DNA of 64,000 nucleotides from Paenibacillus sp. OVF10 (GTDB lineage: Bacteria > Bacillota > Bacilli > Paenibacillales > Paenibacillaceae). Under the pieces are notes generated by a model. It did not search any database and was not told where the DNA came from. It worked only from the letters and a program-made list of their open reading frames with translations. The first letter of the stretch is position 1, and every line of letters begins with the position of its first letter. The translations under genes and the position numbers were made by a program. Shown piece by piece: positions 27,662 to 36,471 of the stretch. The stretch covers positions 4,774,001 through 4,838,000 of the forward strand of contig CP094668.1 in the NCBI GenBank assembly GCA_022836915.1. The letters run 5' to 3'.

Positions 27662-28399
27662 TTATCTTCGCCTCTTAATTCGGCCGCCGCCCACTCTGGT
27701 TTTTGGTTTTTTGTAGGATTTCTTAGGTGAATCAAACAACCCGCCACTGCTCTTGTTACGATCAATGGTTCCCTTGCTCTGATCCTTGTTGCGGTTGAAT
27801 AATCCTCCGCCAGATCCCACGCTTGAATCTTTATCGCTTCCGCGCCTTGTAATCGTACCTTTCCGATCAACAGTAATAGGTGGAGCAAGCTTCTTGTCAT
27901 TACTTGTTGGTGCACGATAAGATCCTGCACTCGGTTTATACGTATCTTTATTGGTATATCCCCGATAGTTGCCATACCCTCGCCCGCCAAAAGAATCGAA
28001 CAGATTACCAATTAATGTAGCGGTGAGGTAACCTTGTAAAAAAGATGAATCGTAGTTCTGCCGAACATATTCCTTGGAGTCCACCTCTACTAAGGTATCC
28101 TCCGGCTTATTCGGGTCTTGTTGCAGGTGATAATACTCGTCCTGATACACGAGGAACATACGCTCTGTGTTCTCTGCCGAGATCTGATCCGGTTGCCTTT
28201 GGTCAGACAATTCCTGAGCCACTTCCGGAACGGTACGGTCTGAAGCCCGGTACACATAGGACGTTGAGTTACCACTGCCGTTAACCGATTCAAGCGGATA
28301 TGTGTCCTGAACAGAAGGTGCTCCGCACGCGGACAACAGAGACATCACAAGGCTGAGGACCAGCATTAATTTTAATCCATGTGCCAAGCGTTTTTTCAT
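27662..28399 (-). CDS. DUF4247 lipoprotein
   Basis: 245 aa lipoprotein: signal MLVLSLVMSLLSACG with lipobox Cys near residue 25, a DUF4247 domain (about 35-150; RMFLVYQDEYYHLQQDP and LQGYLTATLIGNLFDSFGGRGY), then a long basic Gly/Lys/Ser-rich tail ending RIKRRR. Last gene of the DUF350-DUF4178-DUF4247 string downstream of pspA, so probably part of an envelope-stress complex at the outer face of the membrane. The role of the domain is unknown. Confidence 0.75.
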   Translation of the reverse strand: MKKRLAHGLKLMLVLSLVMSLLSACGAPSVQDTYPLESVNGSGNSTSYVYRASDRTVPEVAQELSDQRQPDQISAENTERMFLVYQDEYYHLQQDPNKPEDTLVEVDSKEYVRQNYDSSFLQGYLTATLIGNLFDSFGGRGYGNYRGYTNKDTYKPSAGSYRAPTSNDKKLAPPITVDRKGTITRRGSDKDSSVGSGGGLFNRNKDQSKGTIDRNKSSGGLFDSPKKSYKKPKTRVGGGRIKRRR

Positions 28400-28411
28400 T
28401 GGGAACCTCTC

Positions 28412-28918
28412 CTAGCTCGAACGAATTACTTTGATATCCGCAGAAAGAATGGACTCACCCTCATACAGTGTAAATCTTCTGTCTTGCCACTCCACCCGAA
28501 GAAGCATATTATCATCCGACTGATACTGCCATACCAATTGTTCTCCAGCCTGGCCATATGGAGTTCTACCTGCCGTTGATACCATGCCTCCATACTCTTC
28601 CTCCAGATGAAATGCGCGTCCATCCAGGTCCAGCAATGTGGGCACCTCATCAGGTGCATCAAGCCTGCCATCAATTGGTGTATATAGAGCGTAACGTGTG
28701 AGTTCCCGTTCTTCGATATGCAAATATCGAAATGCGGTACCATCCTGCAGCGTGAGCACAACTGCATTTCTAGCGCGATTTTGTACCCGACCAACGACTT
28801 CATAAGTGACCAGAGAAACCTCACAGATATCACCAGGTGCAAGCTGAAGCATCGTTTTCTCTGCCTGCGGTGGTTCAGGCTTTGTTAGTATTCCTTTAAT
28901 TCGTTTCCATACACTCAT
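28412..28918 (-). CDS. DUF4178 protein
   Basis: 168 aa, cytosolic, beta-rich. The DUF4178 pattern is seen in LAPGDICEVSLVTYEVVGRV, TLQDGTAFRYLHIEERE, EEYGGMVSTAGRT and VEWQDRRFTLYEGESI. Only 12 bp separate it from the DUF4247 gene and 23 bp from DUF350, so the three are one transcription unit. In published surveys of PspA partners this domain recurs with PspA; its activity is unknown. Confidence 0.75.
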   Translation of the reverse strand: MSVWKRIKGILTKPEPPQAEKTMLQLAPGDICEVSLVTYEVVGRVQNRARNAVVLTLQDGTAFRYLHIEERELTRYALYTPIDGRLDAPDEVPTLLDLDGRAFHLEEEYGGMVSTAGRTPYGQAGEQLVWQYQSDDNMLLRVEWQDRRFTLYEGESILSADIKVIRSS

Positions 28919-28941
28919 GAGAATTACTCCTGTTCCTTATC

Positions 28942-29343
28942 TTATAAACAAGCTGCAATAATCAGTGCGCCCACGATATGTAAAGCGCCAGAGAACAACC
29001 CGTATCCTGTCTTCCCTTGCTGAATTCCCGTATCCAGATCCAGATTGGCCCACTTGCGAATCATAAAGTGTACAACACTCTCCAGAATCAACAAAATGAT
29101 AAAGGATACAACGGAGACCAACAATGCTTCTCCAAGATGACCAGCCGTAGAAATGGACGTAGCGAGTACATATCCTTGTGCAAATAACTTCATAACCATT
29201 CGTGTAGTAACGGCCATATTGCCCGCCTTAACTTCAGCAAAATCCTTATATTTCGTAAACAGTGAATCTACATACATCAAGACAAACAGCAAAACCGAAC
29301 CAGATCCGGTCCAGACCAGCATCGCCAAAATATTCAAATCCAT
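28942..29343 (-). CDS. DUF350 membrane protein
   Basis: 133 aa with four predicted helices: near the start (AMLVWTGSGSVLLFVLMYV), around 45-65, around 72-95 (ALLVSVVSFIILLILESVV) and the C-terminal ALHIVGALIIAACL. The DUF350 family of small integral membrane proteins is typically found near PspA. It probably anchors or recruits the neighbours to the membrane (inference). Confidence 0.75.
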   Translation of the reverse strand: MDLNILAMLVWTGSGSVLLFVLMYVDSLFTKYKDFAEVKAGNMAVTTRMVMKLFAQGYVLATSISTAGHLGEALLVSVVSFIILLILESVVHFMIRKWANLDLDTGIQQGKTGYGLFSGALHIVGALIIAACL

Positions 29344-29438
29344 TTACACAGCCCCCACATATCAACATGAACCGCATTTAAAAGCGAAGGAGAAATACTC
29401 TTCTCCTCCGCTGGTTAACCCTGCTGACAACCAAGGTA

Positions 29439-30113
29439 TTAGTTCTTATTATCGTACTGTTTCATCAATGCTGCGAGTTCGTCTTCAACAGCCTGATCTT
29501 TACTACCCAACTTCTCGAACTCTTCATCCAAAGACTTGCCTTTGGAAGACATTTCGTTACTTGCTTCCGCCTGTGCTTCCATCTGCATCATTTTCTCTTC
29601 CATACGCTTCATACCAGCACTTGCAGTATCAGAACCAAACCCATTCAACGCTTTGTTGATTTCCGTTTGGGCTTTTGCTGCATTGTAGCGGGCTACCAGT
29701 GTTTCGCGTTTGTTCTTCATTTGAGTCAGTTGCTTACGCATCTCGTCGAGCTTGCCACGCAGGTTATCTGCAGAAGCCTTGTTTTGGTCATAGCTGGTTT
29801 TGTACTCAGCCATCTTCTCTTCAGCAGCCTTTTTCTCTTCCAGAGCACGTCGAGCCAAATCCAGATTCTGAGCACGTGCCGCCGTATGCGCCTGCTCTTC
29901 ACGTTTCTTCACAAGAGCTTCCTGCTCTTCGAATAACTGCTTGAATTTCTTCTCAATGGCGATCTGTTGAGCTACTGCTTTCTCCGCATCTTCCAGATCC
30001 TCTTGCATGTCACGGATATATTGGTCTGTCATCTTGATTGGATCTTCCGCCTTGTCAATAATGGAGTTGATGTTAGACATGGTTAGATCACGCAAACGTT
30101 TGAAAATGGACAT
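29439..30113 (-). CDS. pspA: PspA/IM30 family membrane-stress protein
   Basis: 224 aa. An almost entirely coiled-coil protein with the N-terminal amphipathic helix MSIFKRLRDLTMSNINSIIDK and the conserved EDPIKMTDQYIRDMQEDL. ESCRT-III-like; polymerises on damaged membrane and limits proton leak. ATG at 30113 follows AGGAGGA; the longer open frame upstream lacks a site. First gene of the cluster with DUF350, DUF4178 and DUF4247. Confidence 0.9.
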   Translation of the reverse strand: MSIFKRLRDLTMSNINSIIDKAEDPIKMTDQYIRDMQEDLEDAEKAVAQQIAIEKKFKQLFEEQEALVKKREEQAHTAARAQNLDLARRALEEKKAAEEKMAEYKTSYDQNKASADNLRGKLDEMRKQLTQMKNKRETLVARYNAAKAQTEINKALNGFGSDTASAGMKRMEEKMMQMEAQAEASNEMSSKGKSLDEEFEKLGSKDQAVEDELAALMKQYDNKN

Positions 30114-30224
30114 TATGTTATTCCTCCTAGTCGATATTACATCGTATATAAACATACATACGTAACAATCTACAACTCGTTTCAATTTTAGCAAATAAAA
30201 TCAAAACATTCGATGGCTCTTATG

Positions 30225-30566
30225 TCAGGAAGTTCGATTATCTTTGTTCAAATGATCCTCCATCAACCTCTCTGCAGTCTGCACGATTTCGTCGATCTGC
30301 ATCCGCGTGATGGAATCAAAATGAATACCCATGATCACCGTAACGGTTACTTTCAGCTGCAGGGCAGCCTTTCGGGCAAGCCGCTCACACAGCTCTTGTT
30401 CCTTATGCCCAGGAATATGTACCGTCGTCCCGCTGACGCGCTCATGATCCACGTAGAACGTGGCTACGGCGCCAATATGCGCCTTTCCTCCGGTAACGAG
30501 AAAAACCTTATCCTCTCCTGCTTCAATCACCTGTAAACGTATGGATTTCAAATCATATGTACTCAT
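30225..30566 (-). CDS. LpdD-like (prenylated-flavin chaperone-like) protein
   Basis: 113 aa single-domain protein. GGKAHIGAVA near residue 27, the IPGHKEQELCERLARKAA segment and VIMGIHFDSITRMQID near 80 resemble the LpdD domain associated with UbiD-type decarboxylases. No UbiD or UbiX homologue is in the window. The next minus-strand gene is pspA, 111 bp on. Family call is from memory of the motif, so moderate confidence. Confidence 0.5.
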   Translation of the reverse strand: MSTYDLKSIRLQVIEAGEDKVFLVTGGKAHIGAVATFYVDHERVSGTTVHIPGHKEQELCERLARKAALQLKVTVTVIMGIHFDSITRMQIDEIVQTAERLMEDHLNKDNRTS

Positions 30567-30719
30567 ATCCTATCCACCTATCCTTTTCTATATGTTATAT
30601 ATGGAGGAATTATGGCTGTCATAAGCTAAATCCGCAATGAAACTTCTCACACTACGCATATTTTATGAAACCCCGGGCATACCAAGAAGAACGTCATTTT
30701 GGAAAAGGAGGCCGTTATT

Positions 30720-31511
30720 ATGCGCGTACGCCTCATTATGCTGATGGTTATCGTTATTTTTCTCGGAGGATATCATGCTCCAGTTTCATCGCGGGATGTT
30801 TCAAGCCCGCCAAGTGAATCAGTATCAGGTTCGGATTCTGCGGAAGAAGAACAACTGACATTGGGACAGTTACGTCAAAAATATGCCGATACGTTCAAAA
30901 CCAATGGTCCTTCAACAAAGAAGGTTGCACTGACTTTTGATGATGTACCTGATCCACGGTTTACTCCACAAGTGCTGGATGTATTGAAGAAATACAATGT
31001 CAGAGCTACATTCTTCATCGTGGGTAGTCGTGCTGAGAAACATCCGGATCTGGTGAAACGCATCGTTAAGGAAGGGCATATGGTTGGTAATCACAGCTAC
31101 AATCATCCTGAATTCAGTAAGCTGTCGATGAATGCCTTTCGCAAACAAATTTTACATACCGGGGATATTATTCGACATTTGGCGGGATATACGCCCAAGA
31201 TAATTCGGCCGCCTTATGGAGACATTAATGAAGAACAGCTGCAATGGGCTGCTAGACAACACTATAGCATTGTAAACTGGAACGTTGACTCACTGGACTG
31301 GAAAGGCCTCTCCAAGGAAGAGGTGAAGGATAACATCCTATCTGCCGTGAAACCTGGCTCCATCGTTTTGCAACATGCAGGAGGCGGTGTGGGATCTAAC
31401 CTGAACGGTACGATTGAGGCATTGCCTGAAATAATTGAAGAACTGCGTAACCGGGGATATGAACTGGTCACCTTGGACGAGATGTTGGGATTGCCAAAGG
31501 CCAAAGATTAA
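30720..31511 (+). CDS. Polysaccharide deacetylase (NodB domain), secreted or membrane-anchored
   Basis: About 263 aa. N-terminal signal/TM helix (LIMLMVIVIFLGGY), a Ser/Glu linker, then a complete NodB domain: ALTFDDVPD with catalytic Asp pair, HSYNH metal site, RPPYGDIN, NVDSLDW and IVLQHAGG. Removes N- or O-acetyl groups from cell-wall or chitin-type sugars. ATG at 30720 follows AAAAGGAGG; ATG at 30699 has no site. Likely acts on peptidoglycan, given the family. Confidence 0.9.
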   Translation: MRVRLIMLMVIVIFLGGYHAPVSSRDVSSPPSESVSGSDSAEEEQLTLGQLRQKYADTFKTNGPSTKKVALTFDDVPDPRFTPQVLDVLKKYNVRATFFIVGSRAEKHPDLVKRIVKEGHMVGNHSYNHPEFSKLSMNAFRKQILHTGDIIRHLAGYTPKIIRPPYGDINEEQLQWAARQHYSIVNWNVDSLDWKGLSKEEVKDNILSAVKPGSIVLQHAGGGVGSNLNGTIEALPEIIEELRNRGYELVTLDEMLGLPKAKD

Positions 31512-31542
31512 GATGACCGTGATAGCAAATAATGCAATATTA

Positions 31543-31590
31543 AAAGGGTGCTGTTCAATCGCAAATTAGCGACTGGCAGACACCCTGTTT
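31543..31590 (+). terminator. Hairpin after the deacetylase
   Basis: AAGGGTGCTG ... CAGACACCCT; weak T-run. Confidence 0.5.
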
Positions 31591-31615
31591 GAATTCGTTA
31601 GATGTAATTTACTTT

Positions 31616-32287
31616 CTACTTAAGAATGTACAGCTCGATATCCTGGAAACCAAATGTGCTTACGGACTGTTTGCTACCCGGGATAAAGATATCAATCCGG
31701 TGACCCTTGATTGCACCGCCCACATCACGCGCTGTGGCTACAAAAGCCTGTTTTGGCAATCCTGGATGGCTGTGACCAGTTACCAGTACTTTGGTTCCGA
31801 GTGGAATTACACTTGGATCAACTGCAATCGTACCCAGTTCAAGGTCATTTCCGAAATAATCGACTGCACCCCATCCTCCATTTTCAGACGGATCTGCAGA
31901 GTATGCCGTTGCTTTCACGTTCACAGCTTTGCTGTAATCAAATGTTTTACCCCAGGCTTGAACCACTTTGTTATCTGCGTTAACGTCCAAGCTTGCTGTA
32001 GTAACCGTTTTGGCTTGGGTCTTGCTCTCCGTCGCCGCGGCAGCTACATTGTTTGCCTTACCGGGAATCGTAATTTTCAAACCACCATAAATATTGTAAG
32101 GTGAAATGTCGTTATTTGCTTTAACCAACGTGTTCATTGCTACTCCATATTGTTTTGATAAGGTGTAGAAGGTATCCCCTTCTTTGGCCACATGAACTGA
32201 ATCGGCGTGAGCCGGAACGGCTTGAATAAGCATTGCTGTTGTCAATAATGCTACTGCTGTTTTGGCTATACGTTTCTTGTTAATCAT
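31616..32287 (-). CDS. Secreted LysM and 3D-domain protein (peptidoglycan hydrolase-like)
   Basis: 223 aa. Signal peptide (1-28, ending AHADS), one LysM domain (HVAKEGDTFYTLSKQYGV ... GGLKITIPG), a linker, then a C-terminal 3D domain: KATAYSADPSENGG, LGTIAVDPSVIPLGTKVLV and ARDVGGAIKGHRIDIFIPG with the three Asp that name the domain. Resembles the YocH and YuiC group; probably a lytic transglycosylase acting in wall remodelling. Controlled by the c-di-AMP riboswitch just upstream. Confidence 0.9.
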   Translation of the reverse strand: MINKKRIAKTAVALLTTAMLIQAVPAHADSVHVAKEGDTFYTLSKQYGVAMNTLVKANNDISPYNIYGGLKITIPGKANNVAAAATESKTQAKTVTTASLDVNADNKVVQAWGKTFDYSKAVNVKATAYSADPSENGGWGAVDYFGNDLELGTIAVDPSVIPLGTKVLVTGHSHPGLPKQAFVATARDVGGAIKGHRIDIFIPGSKQSVSTFGFQDIELYILK

Positions 32288-32299
32288 GGTCTTCCTCCC

Positions 32300-32485
32300 T
32301 CATTGTGCCTGCGAAGTTAGTTGTCGGATTCGGATGAGGAGCCCACCCTATAGGTTCTTCATTACATTTAAAACGTTATGTACCCCTAATTCACCCCAAG
32401 CAGTGTGCTGTAGATCTTCCCCTGCACAATCTGCATCGTTACATCCCCGCACTCCCTGTCCGGAAGTTTCGGCAGAGTTCAATAT
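32300..32485 (-). ncRNA. ydaO/yuaA-type c-di-AMP riboswitch
   Basis: On the minus strand the conserved blocks TGCCGAAAC, GGGGTGAAT, ATAGGGTG, TCCGAATCCGACAACTAACT and TCGCAGGC occur in order, ending about 15 nt before the LysM/3D start. In Firmicutes this aptamer commonly precedes wall-hydrolase genes and potassium transporters, turning them off at high c-di-AMP. Exact boundaries are approximate. Confidence 0.85.
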
Positions 32486-32649
32486 ATCACAATTTTGTAA
32501 CCTGAACTTGTAGTAATTCTTACCAAATGGTTTTTTAGCATGTAAGCATAGGTAAGAATACTGGATACTTTAGAAAAGTTGGGAGATCCGATACTTTACA
32601 TTTGGTAACAGAATAGTTACTTTTTCGAATTCATACGTAATTATTATCC

Positions 32650-32692
32650 ATAAAAAATAGCGTTACCGACTCGAAGTCAGTAACGCTATTTG
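32650..32692 (-). terminator. Terminator after the amino-acid ABC transporter operon
   Basis: AAATAGCGTTAC ... GTAACGCTATTTTTT on the minus strand. Confidence 0.85.
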
Positions 32693-32702
32693 ATCACTTC
32701 GT

Positions 32703-33431
32703 TTAGAGTACTTTCGCAAGAAAATCACGTGTACGTGAATTTTTTGGTGCTCCAAACACCTCATCAGGTGTTCCCTCTTCTACAATAACCCCGCCATCCA
32801 TGAACAGGATCCGGTCTCCCACTTCACGTGCAAAACCCATCTCATGTGTTACGATGACCATCGTCATCCCGCCTTCTGCAAGACGTTTCATGACATCCAA
32901 CACTTCACCGACCATCTCGGGATCCAGTGCCGAAGTAGGCTCGTCAAACAGCATCACATGCGGCTGCATGGCCAATGCTCTAGCAATGGCGATCCGCTGC
33001 TTCTGTCCACCAGACAGCTGATTCGGGAATGTATCTTTTTTATCGTACAAGCCCACGGTGTTAAGCAGATCAGCAGCAATTTTCTCCGCTTCCTGAGTGG
33101 ATTGTTTCTTCACTTTAATTGGAGCAATCGTGATGTTTTGCTGAACCGTTTTGTGTGGGAACAGGTTGAAATGCTGGAACACCATGCCCATTTTTTCCCG
33201 AGTTGCATTAATGTTGTGCTTCGGATCAGTGATTGACACGCCTTCAAAATCAATCTCACCCGAGGTAGGCTGTTCCAACAGGTTCAGACAACGTAAGAAA
33301 GTACTTTTACCCGAACCGGAAGGGCCGATGACTACGACAACCTCACCTTTGCCAATCGTCACGTTAATGCCTTTAAGCACATCGTTATTTCCATAAGATT
33401 TGTGTAATTGTCTAACGTCTATCACTTGCAC
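32703..33431 (-). CDS. glnQ: Polar amino-acid ABC transporter ATP-binding protein
   Basis: 242 aa GlnQ/HisP-type ATPase. Walker A GPSGSGKST, Q-loop VFQHFNLFPH, signature LSGGQKQR, Walker B VMLFDEPTSALD and switch His in VTHEMGF. Overlaps the substrate-binding/permease gene by 20 bp, so translationally coupled and clearly the same importer. The gene symbol is a best fit; glutamine, arginine, histidine or cystine could be the substrate. Confidence 0.9.
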   Translation of the reverse strand: MQVIDVRQLHKSYGNNDVLKGINVTIGKGEVVVVIGPSGSGKSTFLRCLNLLEQPTSGEIDFEGVSITDPKHNINATREKMGMVFQHFNLFPHKTVQQNITIAPIKVKKQSTQEAEKIAADLLNTVGLYDKKDTFPNQLSGGQKQRIAIARALAMQPHVMLFDEPTSALDPEMVGEVLDVMKRLAEGGMTMVIVTHEMGFAREVGDRILFMDGGVIVEEGTPDEVFGAPKNSRTRDFLAKVL

Positions 33432-34875
33432 TCAACTTCCTTTCCAGTCGTCCCAGCAGCTTGGACAAAATGAACGTTAATACAAAGTAGATGGCTGCTG
33501 CAATCAAAAATGGACTCAAGCCTTGATACGTAATGTTTTTGACCACACTTGCCTGATACATAATGTCCACCATACCGATAACGGAGATAATAGAGGATTC
33601 CTTGATGATGGTTATGAATTCATTACCGATTGCCGGTAATACAGCTTTGAAGGCCTGTGGCAATATGATATAACGCATCGCATCGCCTCTTCCCATACCT
33701 AGGGAACGAGCTGCCTCCAACTGACCACGATCTACACCTTGAATACCCGCACGGAAAATCTCTGCCAGATATGCACCACTATTGATTGAAAGTGTAATGA
33801 TACCTGCCTGAAGTGCAGTAAAGTTAATACCAAAGCTCAGGGAAAAACCATAGTAAATAATCATTAATTGTACCAGCATCGGTGTGCCACGAATCACTTC
33901 AACGTAAGCCGTACCAATCCAGCGCAAGATTGCAGCGTCATGCAGACGGAACAAACAGATGATCAATCCAATAATTACACCGAAGATAACACCCAGTGCG
34001 GACAACAGAAGTGTGTATCCTACTCCTGTAGCATAGAAACTTTTGTACTCCCAGAATACTTGGAAAATATTCTGTGATTTGTTCGCTTTATCCGCCATCA
34101 AGAGGCTGGCGTCCGTCACCATCTGATTGATTTTATCTTCACTTTTCAATCGTTCCAGTGTTCCATTTACTGCAGCCAGCAGCTCGGTATTACCTTTACG
34201 AATCCCGATTGCGGCTTCTGCTTGCTCTTCGTCCGGAACAGCAGCAGCAAGTCCAATGATATCGTCCAGATAACCTGCAGCAACGGTATCTTCAACGATT
34301 GCCGCGTCAATGCGTTTTGTTTGCAGTTGAAGCACAATATCCGAGATTTTATCCAGCGCAGTAAGCTTCGCTCCTGGAATACTCTGTCCGATCGTTTCCT
34401 GAATGGAGCCTTTCTGGACGCCAATCTTCGCATTTTCAAGTTCTGCCATAGTTGGATATTTGTCTTTATCCACATTGCGAACCATAATCACTTGTTTTGA
34501 TTTATAATAGGTGTCGGAAAAATCGATACTTTTCTTCCGCTCATCCGTCGGCGTCATACCTGAAATCACCAGATCAACACGCCCGCTTTGCAATGAAGGC
34601 AGAAGACCGTCAAAGCCCATATCCTCAATCACAAGCTCAGCGCCAAGATCTTTGGCAATCTCTTTGGCGATCTCAATATCGAAGCCGACGATTTCATCTT
34701 TGCCATTAATCACTTTATGGAATTCATATGGTGCAAAATCGGCACTAGTACCGAGCACCAGCTTTTTACTGCTTGAATTATCTGTAGTTCCACTTGCAAA
34801 TGCCACAGGAACGGCAGTCGTCAGCAGAATAACAAAGGTCAACAGCATCATGGTGTAACGACTTATTAATTTCAA
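33412..34875 (-). CDS. Fused substrate-binding protein/permease of a polar amino-acid ABC importer
   Basis: 487 aa. Signal peptide (1-28), a family-3 periplasmic-type binding domain (about 38-265; LVLGTSADFAPYEFH, VGFDIEIAKEIAK, DLVISGMTPTDERKKSIDFS), then an integral membrane domain (about 280-480) with the EAA-type loop RSLGMGRGDAMRYIILPQA. The fusion presents the ligand domain directly on the permease. TTG start at 34875 behind AAGGGGAGAG. A good promoter lies at 34931-34959. Confidence 0.9.
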   Translation of the reverse strand: MKLISRYTMMLLTFVILLTTAVPVAFASGTTDNSSSKKLVLGTSADFAPYEFHKVINGKDEIVGFDIEIAKEIAKDLGAELVIEDMGFDGLLPSLQSGRVDLVISGMTPTDERKKSIDFSDTYYKSKQVIMVRNVDKDKYPTMAELENAKIGVQKGSIQETIGQSIPGAKLTALDKISDIVLQLQTKRIDAAIVEDTVAAGYLDDIIGLAAAVPDEEQAEAAIGIRKGNTELLAAVNGTLERLKSEDKINQMVTDASLLMADKANKSQNIFQVFWEYKSFYATGVGYTLLLSALGVIFGVIIGLIICLFRLHDAAILRWIGTAYVEVIRGTPMLVQLMIIYYGFSLSFGINFTALQAGIITLSINSGAYLAEIFRAGIQGVDRGQLEAARSLGMGRGDAMRYIILPQAFKAVLPAIGNEFITIIKESSIISVIGMVDIMYQASVVKNITYQGLSPFLIAAAIYFVLTFILSKLLGRLERKLSASDRR

Positions 34876-34930
34876 CCTTGTTCTCTCCCCTTACAATACT
34901 TTGTATGCTTCTCATGTTGATGACTGAGTC

Positions 34931-34959
34931 ATTATAAAGTACAATGCATGATTATGCAA
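34931..34959 (-). promoter_or_regulatory. Sigma-A promoter of the amino-acid ABC operon
   Basis: Minus strand -35 TTGCAT (34954-34959) and -10 TATAAT (34931-34936), spacing 17, about 55 bp upstream of the SBP/permease start. The direct-repeat-like ATGCATTG around it could bind a regulator. Confidence 0.7.
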
Positions 34960-35058
34960 TGCATTTTGACATTACAAATCTTGACTTGTTTCTGAAAAAT
35001 TGAAGCAAACATGATATAATCAATGAATTATTTTCATTTTTGCATAAGGAGTTTACTA

Positions 35059-36234
35059 ATGACATCTAACAAATCACAGATACTGACGGTTATTGATCAA
35101 TATGCTTCCCGTTTTAAAGCCATTTCATCATATATCGGTGCCAATCCCGAACTGGGAAATGAAGAGTTCCTTGCTTCTGCTCGTCTAAAAGAAGAACTGG
35201 TCTATCACGGTTTCACTGTTGAGGCTCCAATCCTTGGACTGGAGACAGCCTTTATCGGAACCTATTCAGCCGCAAAACCCGGCCCTACCATTGCGTTATT
35301 GTGTGAATATGACGCCTTGCCGGAGATCGGTCACGCTTGTGGTCACCATCTGATCTGTATGATGAGTCTTGGAGCTGCTGTTGGGCTGAAATCCATTCTG
35401 GACGAAGTAGGTGGAACGATTAAAGTATTTGGTACACCCGCAGAAGAGACACGTGGTGCCAAAGTTCCGATGGCGGAAGCAGGCTTGTTCGATGACTGTG
35501 ATGTTGCCCTTATGGCGCATCCGTATTATGCCTACGAAAAGTCAGGCAGCTCGCTGGCGATTGACGCTGTGCAATTTGAATTCCATGGCCGATCTTCACA
35601 TGCTGCTGCAAGTCCGCACGAAGGTATTAATGCACTTGATGCCGTCATTCAAACGTTCAACGGAATCAATGCATTCCGGCAACAAGTGAAAAGCACCGTT
35701 CGGATTCATGGTGTGATCAACAACGGAGGTCAGGCAGCAAATATCATTCCTGACTATGCTTCTGCGCAGTTTTATGTACGGGCAGCAACTCGCAAAGAAC
35801 TGAATATCCTCACAGAACGTGTAATTCAGATTGCTGAAGGATCTGCTCTCCAGACAGGTTGCAAGCTGGTGACATCCAACTATGAAACGTCCTATGACGA
35901 GATGGTTACCAATGAAGCATTCTCAGCTGCGTTTAGTCAAAATCTCATGGAACTCGGCATCCCGCAAGAAGAGATTGTAAGTGGTAATGATCATGGCTCC
36001 ATGGACATCGGTAATGTTTCCCTGAAATGTCCTGCAATCCATCCTTACATCCGTGTTGTGGATGAGGTTCATACCCTGCACTCCATAGCCTTCCGTGACC
36101 TTGCACTTCAGGAGCGCGCGCTGGATGGCATGATTCTGGGAGCCAAGGCACTTGCTACAACAGCCTATGACGTACTGAGCCAGCCAGAGCTGCTTCGAAC
36201 CATCCGTACAGAGTTCGAGCAATCTATTCGCTAA
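35059..36234 (+). CDS. M20-family metallopeptidase/amidohydrolase
   Basis: About 391 aa. Zn ligands in CEYDALPEIGHACGHH, the Glu pair in GTPAEETRGAK, and a dimerisation (lid) domain beginning FEFHGRSSHAAASPHEG. Closest by shape to the M20D group that splits N-acyl amino acids or aminobenzoyl-glutamate-type amides. ATG at 35059 is eight bases after AAGGAG. Divergent from the amino-acid ABC importer with ~180 bp between, so peptide/amino-acid salvage is plausible. Confidence 0.85.
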   Translation: MTSNKSQILTVIDQYASRFKAISSYIGANPELGNEEFLASARLKEELVYHGFTVEAPILGLETAFIGTYSAAKPGPTIALLCEYDALPEIGHACGHHLICMMSLGAAVGLKSILDEVGGTIKVFGTPAEETRGAKVPMAEAGLFDDCDVALMAHPYYAYEKSGSSLAIDAVQFEFHGRSSHAAASPHEGINALDAVIQTFNGINAFRQQVKSTVRIHGVINNGGQAANIIPDYASAQFYVRAATRKELNILTERVIQIAEGSALQTGCKLVTSNYETSYDEMVTNEAFSAAFSQNLMELGIPQEEIVSGNDHGSMDIGNVSLKCPAIHPYIRVVDEVHTLHSIAFRDLALQERALDGMILGAKALATTAYDVLSQPELLRTIRTEFEQSIR

Positions 36235-36257
36235 GATTCACTTTCAACATGTTATAT

Positions 36258-36310
36258 AGGGTGCCTTGAACAAACTTGAAATCCAAGCTTGTTCAAGGCA
36301 CCCTTTTCTT
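36258..36310 (+). terminator. Terminator after the M20 gene
   Basis: GGGTGCCTTGAACAA ... TTGTTCAAGGCACCC followed by TTTTC; 15-bp perfect stem. Confidence 0.8.
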
Positions 36311-36471
36311 GATTTAGCTGTAAGTATATTCAGCAAGAAGCTGGAGATGCTGTGAAAGAAACCTTTGAAAATGATGAAAATAATACATTTTATTACAGTA
36401 AATGTGATTCATTTGCTGGCTAACTTGGTTAATTATAACTATAACTTATCCTATATTCAGGAGGTGCTGTC

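Noticed and set aside
27526..28011. Second minus-strand frame of 161 codons across the DUF4247 gene
   Set aside because: Shadow of the basic, Gly/Lys-rich tail of the lipoprotein gene; no start signal.
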